From Marinobacter alexandrii (lineage in GTDB: Bacteria; Bacteroidota; Bacteroidia; Cytophagales; Cyclobacteriaceae), in contig JBDWTN010000005.1 of NCBI GenBank assembly GCA_039984955.1, positions 682,001 through 746,000 of the forward strand: a stretch of 64,000 bases of DNA, given 5' to 3'. The notes under the pieces were generated by a model that saw only the letters and a program-made list of their open reading frames with translations, was not told the DNA's origin and made no database searches. Made by a program: the position numbers and the translations under genes. Shown here in pieces: positions 41,217 to 49,794 of the stretch. Positions within the stretch are counted from its first letter, which is position 1. Each line of letters begins with the position of its first letter.

Positions 41217-42548
41217 ATGCTAAGCTCACTCCCTGAATCGTTTCGCAAACATGGTCTTCAAGCAGATATAAGAACATTATTGATCTTGCGGAAGGCTATG
41301 CAGAAAGGATTGATTAAGACATTAGGTGATCTACACAATGCTCTCAGGGGTATTATTGTAAAAGGACCCGAAGATATTGGGCCATTTACAAAGGCATACT
41401 ATGAATACTTCTTACATATTCCAATCACCCCTGGTCAAACACTTGAAGATGCTATTCTCAGATCTGAAACCTTCAAGCAATGGAAGACTCAGTACATTGA
41501 TGAAGCTGATAAGGATACAGATCTGACAGAAGAAGATCTCGTTAGTGCTTTTTTGGATCAGGTGCATCTTACAAGTTATGACATAAAAGAGGTTGTTTCT
41601 GGTAAAGAGATTTGGGATAAGGATAATCCCGATCAAGTAGATGAAGATAGTAAGGAGACTGACGATCAACCAGCAGAAAGGATGCTGGACAAAATGGCTG
41701 ATTATTCGGATCTGTCATTAGAAGAACTCTTAGAAAGAATGGAAAAGGTGCGAAATCAGCAACGTACCAAACACAGTGGTGGAAGTCACTGGATTGGAAC
41801 CGGGGGCATTTCCCCATATGGTCATGGTGGCGCAGCTAAAAACGGCATCAGAGTAGGTGGACAAGGTGGTGGACGCATGGCTCGTAAAGTAATTGGTGAT
41901 AAAAACTATTTCCCTGTAGATAAGGATGCGCTTCTCAATGATAACAATGTAGATGCTGCATTGGCCTCAATCAAAGGAGTTATCGAGGAAAGCGCCATTG
42001 AAAAACTAGATATTCCCACTACCATAAAATCTGGTCTAAAGCGTGGCGGGCTTTTTTTACCCGAACTCTCCAGTGAAAAATATGAAGAGTTAAAAATTAT
42101 TGTCCTAATTGACAATGGTGGATATTCGATGGCACCTTATGTGAAAAGTGTTCAACAGCTTTTTAGAAAGATGAAGACACGTTTTGCTCACGATCTTGAA
42201 GTCTTCTACTTTCATAATACCATCTACGATCGTGTATGGATAGACGAACGCAGATCTAAGTACATATCTATCGAAAAGCTTCTGATGTACAATAAGTCGT
42301 ACCGGATATTCTTTATCGGAGATTCGGCAATGGCGCCTTACGAACTCAGTGCGCTTAGTATTCAGAATATCCAAGCCATTGTAAAGAAATTTAAGAAATC
42401 AGTTTGGCTAAACCCTGAGCCGCTGAAATACTGGTCTGGTACATATACCATTCAAGCCATGAAACAGATTGTGCCTATGTTTCCACTTACCCCACGTGGA
42501 ATTGAGCGTGCAGTAAGGGAAATGAATACCAAGAGCACTGAAGGTTAG
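41217..42548 (+). CDS. VWA-domain protein (CoxE-like), MoxR partner, with altered MIDAS
   Basis: 443 aa from ATG 41217; a longer frame overlaps the ATPase gene and is less likely. The N-terminal half is helical and acidic, the middle holds a Gly/His-rich linker (GTGGISPYGHGGAAKNG), and the C-terminal half is a von Willebrand A fold (KIIVLIDNGGYSMAPY, then FFIGDSAMAPYEL). The usual MIDAS DxSxS is replaced by D-N-G-G-Y, so metal binding may be altered. Likely functions as adaptor for the upstream ATPase. Its stop overlaps the stop of the convergent GNAT gene. Confidence 0.85.
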   Translation: MLSSLPESFRKHGLQADIRTLLILRKAMQKGLIKTLGDLHNALRGIIVKGPEDIGPFTKAYYEYFLHIPITPGQTLEDAILRSETFKQWKTQYIDEADKDTDLTEEDLVSAFLDQVHLTSYDIKEVVSGKEIWDKDNPDQVDEDSKETDDQPAERMLDKMADYSDLSLEELLERMEKVRNQQRTKHSGGSHWIGTGGISPYGHGGAAKNGIRVGGQGGGRMARKVIGDKNYFPVDKDALLNDNNVDAALASIKGVIEESAIEKLDIPTTIKSGLKRGGLFLPELSSEKYEELKIIVLIDNGGYSMAPYVKSVQQLFRKMKTRFAHDLEVFYFHNTIYDRVWIDERRSKYISIEKLLMYNKSYRIFFIGDSAMAPYELSALSIQNIQAIVKKFKKSVWLNPEPLKYWSGTYTIQAMKQIVPMFPLTPRGIERAVREMNTKSTEG

Positions 42549-43057
42549 AAAAAGTATCTAAATCCATACACAGTCAACCCATTTTGTTCAAAATCTAGAT
42601 CTACAGAACGCTTAAAACCCATCTTTTCATACATCCCCCATGCCACTTTCATAGATTCTGTTGTATGTATGATCACTTGACCCACATTCGCTGATTTCGC
42701 CATCTCAATACATGCATTCGTAAGTTTTCTCCCTATCCCCAAACCTCTTGCGGGTCTACTCACGGTTAATAGTCTAAAACCTGAAGCATTCGTTTCTTTC
42801 GTTGCTATACCTCCTGAGCCATAATCTTCCATGTCTGCTATGTACACCACAGTTCCAAGAATCTTTTCCTTGTCTTTAGCTAAAAGTAATTTCACACTTT
42901 CCTTTTGGACAAAGTCTCCAATATTGGCCAGCATTTCATAGTACTCTGGCTGCTGCTTAGGTGTTGCGAATCCTTCTAGATTGGAATAAACATCAATCAT
43001 CAATTGACCTATTTCAAAAAAATCTTTTGGCTGAGCTTCAATGATCTGGATTCTCAT
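42545..43057 (-). CDS. GNAT-family N-acetyltransferase
   Basis: 170 aa from ATG 43057 (MRIQIIEAQPKDFFEIG). An in-frame extension to 43372 would overlap the DoxX gene and is rejected. The acetyl-CoA-binding motif is seen as LLTVSRPARGLGIGRKLTNACIEMA, followed by YEKMGFKRSVDLDF. It acetylates an unknown small molecule or protein. It lies 14 bp downstream of the DoxX-like gene and may be cotranscribed. Confidence 0.9.
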   Translation of the reverse strand: MRIQIIEAQPKDFFEIGQLMIDVYSNLEGFATPKQQPEYYEMLANIGDFVQKESVKLLLAKDKEKILGTVVYIADMEDYGSGGIATKETNASGFRLLTVSRPARGLGIGRKLTNACIEMAKSANVGQVIIHTTESMKVAWGMYEKMGFKRSVDLDFEQNGLTVYGFRYFF

Positions 43058-43071
43058 TATTGATTTTAGGT

Positions 43072-43479
43072 TTAGGCAGGCGTCATTTCCCAAAGAAGAT
43101 AAATGGCCATGATTGAAATAATAAAATAAGTAGTGAGGGTACCTGCTCCCACATAATCCTGAGCTATTCTTTGACCAAAAAACAGCCCAAGTATTGAAAG
43201 CGCTGACAATTGAGCTCCTATCAGACCTATTTCGGCATTCCCTTCTACTAAGATAAAAAAGATACCCACCGCACTGAACCCTCCTGCAGCTACTTCTAAA
43301 ATGGTAATTAAAGGCATCAAAATTCCTACCATATTCCTCAGAGGACTTTTTGAAAAATGGCTGGTTAGCCATTCCGTATTGCCTTTGTAATTAAACACCT
43401 TGTCTAACCCAGATTGCAAGAAAAGTATAGCGAGCAACGCGAGACAGAATACTGGAGCAGATAGTAAAAGAAGTTTCAT
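43072..43479 (-). CDS. DoxX-like small membrane protein
   Basis: A 135-aa protein with four hydrophobic segments. The opening helix includes FLQSGLDKVFNYKGN, where Gly-Leu-Asp-Lys in a membrane helix is typical of the DoxX/DoxD family, and the second helix has ITILEVAAGGFSAVG. Function in Bacteroidota is uncertain; family members are linked to redox or respiratory functions. The 265-bp gap to the divergent kinase at 43745 shows only tiny ORFs and no strong structure. Confidence 0.78.
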   Translation of the reverse strand: MKLLLLSAPVFCLALLAILFLQSGLDKVFNYKGNTEWLTSHFSKSPLRNMVGILMPLITILEVAAGGFSAVGIFFILVEGNAEIGLIGAQLSALSILGLFFGQRIAQDYVGAGTLTTYFIISIMAIYLLWEMTPA

Positions 43480-43744
43480 ATGGTTTTTCTATATCAAGGG
43501 TTGAAGATATGAAATCGTCATTAAAAATCAGAAGCGATTTTACATCAACTGCGGATGAATTTTTATGTAAGATTCCATGTGGCCATTGAAAAGAAGACAA
43601 TACACATGAAAAAGCGAACAATTCAAGCGATTCTGTATCTTCGTTTCATTACATATGATCCATTTTCAACGGCATAATGGAATCGCCTAAATTTTATTCA
43701 TCCTCGGTTAGTATATTGAGGATTCTAAAATTTGCGCTTATTTT

Positions 43745-45262
43745 ATGTCTTCATCGCTTAAGAATACCGTACTTATTTTAACTCTGGCTGTTCTGCTGCC
43801 AGTAGCGATTTTTTCGGCTGTAGAAGTAGCTTCTCTCAATGAAAATGAGCAGATGTTGGAACAAGTTTATCGAGAGCAACTGGATGGGATTATTTTTTCG
43901 GTCAATCAATACGCTGCTGATCTATTCGATTTTTACATTCAGCAAATAGATTATCAATATCAACAAGAAGGTTTTTCCTCTCTTTCCGACCCAGGAGCAA
44001 TTAAGGGTAACCTTGCGATTGAATTCATTGCATTGTCTACACCAGCTATCCAAACCATAGATTTTAATGAACAAACGGAATTAGGATCCTTCAACATTGA
44101 CAGTGCATTCAGTGCAAATGAGCTATTGATTGAACGACTCATCCGATACAAAGAGACTGACTATATCAAGCAAGAAGTCATTGGTGAGATTAGAAACACA
44201 AACGAAAATATTCAAATCAGTCTAATCATTATCGGTAAGGATACTCCGTGCCTTGTTTTCATAGACCCTGTAGCATACATAGAAGACCTACTCGCTCCAA
44301 AGATTCAACAGATTACCACCCAAGCCATCAATACCAATGTGAGAGACACCATAACAAACCGGATTGTGTATCAATCTAAGGTAGAACCTACCGGAATTAT
44401 CCAAAGTGGTCCCTTGAATAAGACGCCTGGTTATGAAATAAATGTGAGTCTATATGCTCAGTCAGTTACAGACTTGATTTCTTATCGAACCAAAAGAAAC
44501 CTAATTACACTTTCCATTGTAGTATTCATCATTCTGGCTGGTATGGTTCTTATCATTCGAAATCTTCGCAAGGAAATTCAACTAAACAAGACCAAAGCAG
44601 ATTTTGTAGCTAATGTCTCACATGAAATAAGAACTCCCTTAGCATTGATAAGTATGTTCAATGAAACTCTTCTAATGGGACGAGTAAAAGAAGATAAGAA
44701 ATATGAATATTATGAAATCATCTCTAAAGAAACCTCACGGTTAAAAAACATTGTGAATAAGATTCTTTCGTTCAGTCAGATTGATGCGAATAAAAAAGCT
44801 TACAATTTCAGTAAAGTCTCTCCAGACGAAATCATAAAAGATGTGGTGAATTCTTACTCCTATCATCTATCAGAAAAAGGATTTACATACGATTTAAACC
44901 TCAATGGAAACATTGAAATAAACGCTGATCATGAGGCTTTTTCTGAAGTATTGATTAACCTCATTGACAATGCAATGAAATACAGTAAAGAAGAAAAACA
45001 TATAGTACTAGAATCTAAATCTGACCAAACACATTACATTCTTGATGTCTCAGATAAAGGCGTGGGAATTGACAAAAAAAATCAGAAAAACATATTTGAC
45101 AAGTTTTTCCGTGTAGAAGGTGGCAATGTGCATAACACAAAGGGTACCGGTTTAGGATTATCCTTGGTAGCAGAAATCATGAAGGCTCATAATGCTGAGA
45201 TTTCTGTTGAAAGCACACTAGGTGAAGGGAGTCAATTCACCTTAAAATTTCCAATCATATGA
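43745..45262 (+). CDS. Membrane sensor histidine kinase
   Basis: A 505-aa protein with transmembrane segments at about 8-28 and 252-272 enclosing a periplasmic sensor region of about 220 residues. The HisKA phospho-acceptor is His293 in NVSHEIRTPL; the ATPase domain shows NLIDNAMKYSKE, DKGVGIDKKN and TKGTGLGLSLV. Its TGA overlaps the response-regulator ATG, so the pair is translationally coupled. The signal is unknown and the neighbours give no hint. Confidence 0.95.
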   Translation: MSSSLKNTVLILTLAVLLPVAIFSAVEVASLNENEQMLEQVYREQLDGIIFSVNQYAADLFDFYIQQIDYQYQQEGFSSLSDPGAIKGNLAIEFIALSTPAIQTIDFNEQTELGSFNIDSAFSANELLIERLIRYKETDYIKQEVIGEIRNTNENIQISLIIIGKDTPCLVFIDPVAYIEDLLAPKIQQITTQAINTNVRDTITNRIVYQSKVEPTGIIQSGPLNKTPGYEINVSLYAQSVTDLISYRTKRNLITLSIVVFIILAGMVLIIRNLRKEIQLNKTKADFVANVSHEIRTPLALISMFNETLLMGRVKEDKKYEYYEIISKETSRLKNIVNKILSFSQIDANKKAYNFSKVSPDEIIKDVVNSYSYHLSEKGFTYDLNLNGNIEINADHEAFSEVLINLIDNAMKYSKEEKHIVLESKSDQTHYILDVSDKGVGIDKKNQKNIFDKFFRVEGGNVHNTKGTGLGLSLVAEIMKAHNAEISVESTLGEGSQFTLKFPII

Positions 45263-45942
45263 GTAAGCACATTTTAGTTGTTGATGATGAAAGCAACATG
45301 CGTCGTGGACTTAAGGATAACTTTGAATTTGAAGGATATGAGGTAACAGAAGCGATAGATGGATCGGACGCACTCAATATTTTGCAAGATCTATCTCCAG
45401 ATTTAATTATCCTGGATGTAATGATGCCTAAACTGAGTGGCTTTGAAGTTTGTAAACAATTACGAAAGCAAGGAAACAACACTCCTATCATTTTGCTTAC
45501 GGCCAAGGGTGAAGAAATTGACAAAGTTCTGGGACTAGAAATGGGAGCAGATGATTATGTACAAAAACCTTTTTCTATTCGGGAGTTGATCGCTAGAGTC
45601 AATGCCATACTTCGGAGGAGTCAGTCGAACAATAAAATTGAAGAATCAATTGATTTTGGGTTACTAAAAGTTGATTTCAAAAAGTACACTGCAACTCGAA
45701 ATGGAAACGAAGAAAAGCTATCGCATAAAGAGTTTGAAATACTACAATACCTACATGAACATGAAGGAGAAATAGTCGATCGTCATGAGCTCTTAAAAAA
45801 TGTATGGGGCTATCATGAGCAACCTACTACGCGAACAGTAGATAACTTTATAGTTAAGCTTAGACAGAAAATAGAGAAAGATCCAGCCAATCCTCATCAT
45901 ATTATAACAGTGCATGGCGCTGGATACAAGCTCATTTTATGA
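45259..45942 (+). CDS. OmpR/PhoB-family response regulator
   Basis: A 227-aa regulator. The receiver domain has acidic D9 and D10, phospho-acceptor D53 in ILDVMMP and K103 in VQKPFS. The C-terminal winged helix includes LSHKEFEILQYLHEHEGEIVD and TTRTVDNFIVKLRQKIE. It pairs with the overlapping histidine kinase. Target genes are not evident; the secreted proteins directly downstream are candidates. Confidence 0.95.
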   Translation: MSKHILVVDDESNMRRGLKDNFEFEGYEVTEAIDGSDALNILQDLSPDLIILDVMMPKLSGFEVCKQLRKQGNNTPIILLTAKGEEIDKVLGLEMGADDYVQKPFSIRELIARVNAILRRSQSNNKIEESIDFGLLKVDFKKYTATRNGNEEKLSHKEFEILQYLHEHEGEIVDRHELLKNVWGYHEQPTTRTVDNFIVKLRQKIEKDPANPHHIITVHGAGYKLIL

Positions 45943-46055
45943 TTTTTGAGAGGTCCGTGACATCTTTTTACAAACGTTTACTGAAGGGTGACATCTAGTG
46001 ATATGAGAGTCCGTTGATTTACAAAACAATTCAACAAAACCTAAATAGACTCCAT

Positions 46056-46550
46056 ATGAAAGTCATGATCACATCTCTCCTTCTCATCTTATCATTTTCT
46101 ATCTTAGGTCAAGAAGTAGGATACGTGAAAATGCAGAGTTACAAAAAACCTATCGTAAAGGCCGAAATCAATGGTAAAAAAGGATATTTCCTCATTGATA
46201 CAGGATCAGATATTTCTATCATCAATTATGCTCATTTAAAAAAATACAAACTTGAGGCGTCTAAAGTATATGGCGATCATAAACGAGCGATGAGTTTCAA
46301 TGGTGAAAAAACTGCTGCGATGAGAGTAAGGAATGTAGAAGTTGTATTGGGAGATCGATTTGATCACAAACTATTTTATAGTCTAAATTTAACAGAGGTG
46401 ATTCGGTCAATAGAAGCGAAAACAAATATCAAGATAAATGGAATAATAGGGACAGACTTACTCGCTAAGTACAACTGTATGATCGACTATAGTCAAAGGC
46501 GTATTATCTTGGTGGATAGCAGAAGTAAACACAAATTTGCTACTCGATGA
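46056..46550 (+). CDS. Retropepsin-like aspartic protease-fold protein, secreted
   Basis: 164 aa from ATG 46056 (MKVMITSLLLILSFSILGQ), which gives a proper signal peptide; the upstream in-frame start at 46014 does not. The single-domain aspartyl protease motif is FLIDTGSDISII, and a second fold element GIIGTDLLAKYNCMIDY is typical of retropepsin-like proteins in Bacteroidota. Probably periplasmic or secreted. Its stop overlaps the next gene by ATGA. The substrate is unknown. Confidence 0.82.
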   Translation: MKVMITSLLLILSFSILGQEVGYVKMQSYKKPIVKAEINGKKGYFLIDTGSDISIINYAHLKKYKLEASKVYGDHKRAMSFNGEKTAAMRVRNVEVVLGDRFDHKLFYSLNLTEVIRSIEAKTNIKINGIIGTDLLAKYNCMIDYSQRRIILVDSRSKHKFATR

Positions 46551-47527
46551 AATTGCTTAAAATCAGTATACTGTTTTTTTTCTCGTTCAATCTAACTGGT
46601 CAAAAAACGAAAATCCTCAACCTTGCTGGAGAATGGAAATTTACCATTGGTGATCGAGAGGAGTATGTTGATGTCGACTATGACGATAGTAGCTGGGAGT
46701 CCATCAAAGTTCCATCTCCGTGGGAAAATGAAGGGTTTGCCAATTATAATGGGTTTGCTTGGTATCGATATTCTTTTGATGGAAAGGACCTCAAAGGTTT
46801 CACCAATCTTCTTATCAACCTTGGATATATTGATGATGTGCATGAAGCTTATCTCAATGAAAGACTCATTGGATTCAAAGGCTCATTTCCACCTGAATTT
46901 TATACTGCTTACAATGCGCTTAATGAGTATGCACTACCAGAATCAGCTATCAACAGGAATGGGGAAAATGTAATTGCCATCAAAGTTTATGATTTGGTCC
47001 AAGAAGGGGGCATAGCAAAAGGAAATATCGGGATCTATCTAGATGCCAAATTGGGAAGAGACTTCCATTCACTCGAAGGGGTGTGGAGATTTACAACAAA
47101 TCAAGATTTAGACTGGGAAAAACGAAGTTATGATGATCAGGATTGGGAAAATATTATTGTTCCTAGTTACTGGAGGAGTAAACACATCAAGCGTTCCAAG
47201 GGTTATGGATGGTATCGTAAAGAGTTCAAAATTCCAGAAGACTTAAAAGACAGAGACCTATATCTCGTAATGGGAAAAATTGATGATTTCGATTACACCT
47301 ATGTAAATGGTGAAATCATTGGGCGGACCAAAGACTTTCTCCCTTTTGGTGAAAGTACCAGTTATGATGAGTTTAGAATCTATAAAATTTCCAAAGAATT
47401 GCTGAATCCAAGAGGCACCAACATTATTGCAGTTCAGGTAGAGGATATTGGCATAGATGCAGGCATCTACAGCGGACCTATTGGTTTAACTGCAAATGTT
47501 AGCTCAAAAAGAAACTATGGACGATAG
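46547..47527 (+). CDS. Secreted protein with two tandem GH2-type sugar-binding domains
   Basis: A 326-aa protein with signal peptide MKLLKISILFFFSFNLTGQ. Two similar jelly-roll domains follow: the first with LAGEWKFTIGD, DDSSWESIKVPSPWENEG; the second with LEGVWRFTTNQDL, DDQDWENIIVPSYW and YGWYRKEFKIP. Both match the N-terminal sugar-binding domain of GH2 enzymes and sialate O-acetylesterases. No catalytic barrel follows, so a binding role is likely. The start overlaps the aspartic-protease-like gene. Confidence 0.82.
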   Translation: MKLLKISILFFFSFNLTGQKTKILNLAGEWKFTIGDREEYVDVDYDDSSWESIKVPSPWENEGFANYNGFAWYRYSFDGKDLKGFTNLLINLGYIDDVHEAYLNERLIGFKGSFPPEFYTAYNALNEYALPESAINRNGENVIAIKVYDLVQEGGIAKGNIGIYLDAKLGRDFHSLEGVWRFTTNQDLDWEKRSYDDQDWENIIVPSYWRSKHIKRSKGYGWYRKEFKIPEDLKDRDLYLVMGKIDDFDYTYVNGEIIGRTKDFLPFGESTSYDEFRIYKISKELLNPRGTNIIAVQVEDIGIDAGIYSGPIGLTANVSSKRNYGR

Positions 47528-47630
47528 CCACAGTCCTGTTTATAAAATCCATAAATATTATTAATCCAAAAAAGTAAACTGCATTAGCAATAATACGTTT
47601 TTGATAGTAATACTATTAAATAATGTAGTC

Positions 47631-47954
47631 ATGCTAAAAGAAAGAATAGTTCTACTTATAATATTATTGATTGCCGTTTTTCTAAGAGCAAATGCGGGAT
47701 CAGAATCAGATTGGATCAAAGCAGGAGACAAAGCGCTGGCTGCTCAGGATCACGAGCAATCCATTTTGCTATACAGTAAAGCAATTGAAGAAAAACCAGA
47801 ACATGCGCTTGCATACTTAAAAAGAGCTAAGGCATATCAAGCCTCTGGTGCATTCCGCAAATCAGCCTATGATATGCAGAAGGCTTATCAACTGGATCCA
47901 GTATTCTTTAAGTCATACTTGAAAACATCAAAGAATTATCAATTCAAAAATTAA
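47631..47954 (+). CDS. Small secreted/anchored TPR protein
   Basis: 107 aa from ATG 47631 (MLKERIVLLIILLIAVFLRANA), giving a signal peptide or membrane anchor; the TTG at 47601 is less likely. It then has about two TPR units (WIKAGDKALAAQDHEQSILLYSKAI, ALAYLKRAKAYQASGAFRKSA). A protein-interaction role is inferred from the TPR fold. It is 6 bp from the next small gene. Confidence 0.75.
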   Translation: MLKERIVLLIILLIAVFLRANAGSESDWIKAGDKALAAQDHEQSILLYSKAIEEKPEHALAYLKRAKAYQASGAFRKSAYDMQKAYQLDPVFFKSYLKTSKNYQFKN

Positions 47955-47960
47955 ATAGCT

Positions 47961-48338
47961 ATGAAAACCAGATCTATATACAGAATATTAGAAGGTGCAT
48001 TCCTTTTCGTAATAATCATTATGATATATATTTTATCTATTGTTTCTGCTAAAGGGCAAATGGCGAAGGAGTTCCCTTCTATTTATGAGTTGACACAATT
48101 TCATAACATGGAGCGAATAGAGGTTTCAGAAAGTAATTCAGGTGAGACATTTGAGGCAAACAGTAGTACTAGAAATGCATTTCCGGTTAGTCCACTTGAA
48201 GTGTTTCAGATTGATGAAAGTGATCAATTCCGTGACACACTAATTCAAGAAAAAACGGTTCAGTTTCCTAAAAACACTTTATTGAAAAGAAGAAACAAAA
48301 GTGAGCATCAAGCTCCAATGATTGTAATTCCTCTTTAG
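47961..48338 (+). CDS. Hypothetical protein with one N-terminal membrane segment
   Basis: A 125-aa protein, not recognised. Residues about 11-31 are hydrophobic (AFLFVIIIMIYILSIVSAKG), a signal anchor or signal peptide. The remainder is polar and Ser/Thr-rich, probably outside the cytoplasm. Close coupling (6 bp) to the TPR gene suggests joint expression. It is the last gene before the 50-bp repeat that borders the laminarin-type PUL. Confidence 0.6.
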   Translation: MKTRSIYRILEGAFLFVIIIMIYILSIVSAKGQMAKEFPSIYELTQFHNMERIEVSESNSGETFEANSSTRNAFPVSPLEVFQIDESDQFRDTLIQEKTVQFPKNTLLKRRNKSEHQAPMIVIPL

Positions 48339-48340
48339 AA

Positions 48341-48390
48341 TGCTAGTTACTCATTACATCAACCAGGCGCATCAGTTCACTATTGATGGG
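48341..48390 (-). repeat. Left copy of a 50-bp direct repeat flanking the second PUL
   Basis: It matches 63951-64000 in the same orientation at 45 of 50 positions. On the minus strand it reads in frame as PINSELMRLVDVMSN and a TAG stop. It lies just downstream of the sugar-porter stop and in the same frame. It may be a remnant of a gene's 3' end. Confidence 0.8.
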
Positions 48391-48405
48391 TTTGGTTTTT
48401 TCAAA

Positions 48406-49788
48406 CTAGCTCTTCACATTCCACTGTGATTCTAATTCCTCAAGTGATTTTCCTTTGGTCTCCGGAATGAACTTATAAGTCAATAGCAGAGTAGCTAGAA
48501 TAAATGAAATAAAAATGAAGTACGGCAAAGATTGATTCCAAAATGGACCTTGGTTAATTTCACTTTCTACGACAATCGGAAAGGATTGTGAAACCAAATA
48601 GTTCATCCCCCATTGTGCAGCAACTGCTACAGACATAGCAAGACTTCTGATTTTATTGGGAAACATTTCCGAAAGCAAAACCCATACTACAGGCCCCATT
48701 GACAAAGCAAACGATCCTATGAATACCAAAATACCAATAAGAGACACCAATCCCACATGGCCCGTTTTGAGTGTAATACCCAGCATCAGAAATCCGATCG
48801 TCATACCAATACATCCTAAATAAATAAGCGGTTTTCGGCCAAATTTATCTACCGTCCCCATTGCAATAAATGTACAAAGGAGATTTACTCCCGCGAGCAA
48901 TAACTGTTGCTTTAACACATCTTCCTGACCAAACCCAAGAGCCTTTTCGAAGATATCAGCTCCATAATAAAGCACTGCGTTGATCCCTGTAAGCTGTTGA
49001 AGTGCTGATAAAGCTGTTCCTATCAATACAATAGGTAAAAAACTTTTCTTTAAGAGTACTGAAAACTTAGGGTTGTCTTTTTTATCAATTGAAAGACATA
49101 TATGACTGAATTCTTTTTCAGCCAAATCTGCTCCATGGAGCTGGGTAAGTATGTTTTTAGCTTCCGCATCTCTTCCTTTCATAATAAGCCATCGTGGGCT
49201 TTTAGGAACTACGAACAGTAGAAAAAGAAATATCAAGCATGGGAGCAATTCAGACCAAAACATGAGTCTCCAACCTTGATTAAGGTTGTACTCGAAATCT
49301 CCAGAATTTCCAATAGCATAAGTAGATAGGAATACGATAAAAAACCCCACAACGATGGCCAACTGATAATAGGTAACCATCTTCCCTCTAATACTCGCAG
49401 GAGATAATTCTGCTATGTAAGTAGGTGCATTCATAGAAGCAATACCTATTCCCAACCCACCTATAATCCTAAAAAATACGAGCAAAGGGACAGACTGTGG
49501 TAAAAATGATGGCAAGCCAGAGCCCCAAGCTGAAATGCTAAACAAGATTGCTGACAAGATTAAAGAATTTTTCCTTCCGTAAGCTTTACTAATCAGACCT
49601 GAAAATAAGGCACCCACAAAACAACCGACTAGCGCACTACTGACCACCCATCCCTTCATTGCTGCATCCAACTCAAAATATTTACTGAAGTAAAATTGAG
49701 TTCCATTGATAACCCCAGTGTCATAACCAAAAAGGAGCCCACCAAGAGATGACACAAGAGTAATGAGTAGTAAACTTTGCTTTTTCAT
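48406..49788 (-). CDS. MFS sugar porter (sugar/proton symporter family)
   Basis: A 460-aa protein with 12 hydrophobic segments. Sugar-porter signatures visible are GGLLFGYDTGVINGTQ, GRKNSLILSAILF, FFRIIGGLGIGIASMNAPTYIAELSP, PKSPRWL, QQLTGINAVLYYG and the C-terminal FIPETKGKSLEELE. It is a member of the XylE/GLUT-like family, so likely a glucose or small-oligosaccharide importer in the inner membrane. As the last gene of the minus-strand PUL it completes uptake of sugar released from beta-glucan. Confidence 0.93.
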   Translation of the reverse strand: MKKQSLLLITLVSSLGGLLFGYDTGVINGTQFYFSKYFELDAAMKGWVVSSALVGCFVGALFSGLISKAYGRKNSLILSAILFSISAWGSGLPSFLPQSVPLLVFFRIIGGLGIGIASMNAPTYIAELSPASIRGKMVTYYQLAIVVGFFIVFLSTYAIGNSGDFEYNLNQGWRLMFWSELLPCLIFLFLLFVVPKSPRWLIMKGRDAEAKNILTQLHGADLAEKEFSHICLSIDKKDNPKFSVLLKKSFLPIVLIGTALSALQQLTGINAVLYYGADIFEKALGFGQEDVLKQQLLLAGVNLLCTFIAMGTVDKFGRKPLIYLGCIGMTIGFLMLGITLKTGHVGLVSLIGILVFIGSFALSMGPVVWVLLSEMFPNKIRSLAMSVAVAAQWGMNYLVSQSFPIVVESEINQGPFWNQSLPYFIFISFILATLLLTYKFIPETKGKSLEELESQWNVKS

Positions 49789-49794
49789 AGAGGG

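Noticed and set aside
43058-43372. N-terminal extension of the GNAT gene
   Set aside because: It overlaps the DoxX-like gene on the same strand in another frame, and the GNAT fold starts at MRIQIIEA.
43480-43744. Possible small ORFs between the DoxX-like and kinase genes
   Set aside because: The candidates are 23-26 codons without overlap or other support for translation.
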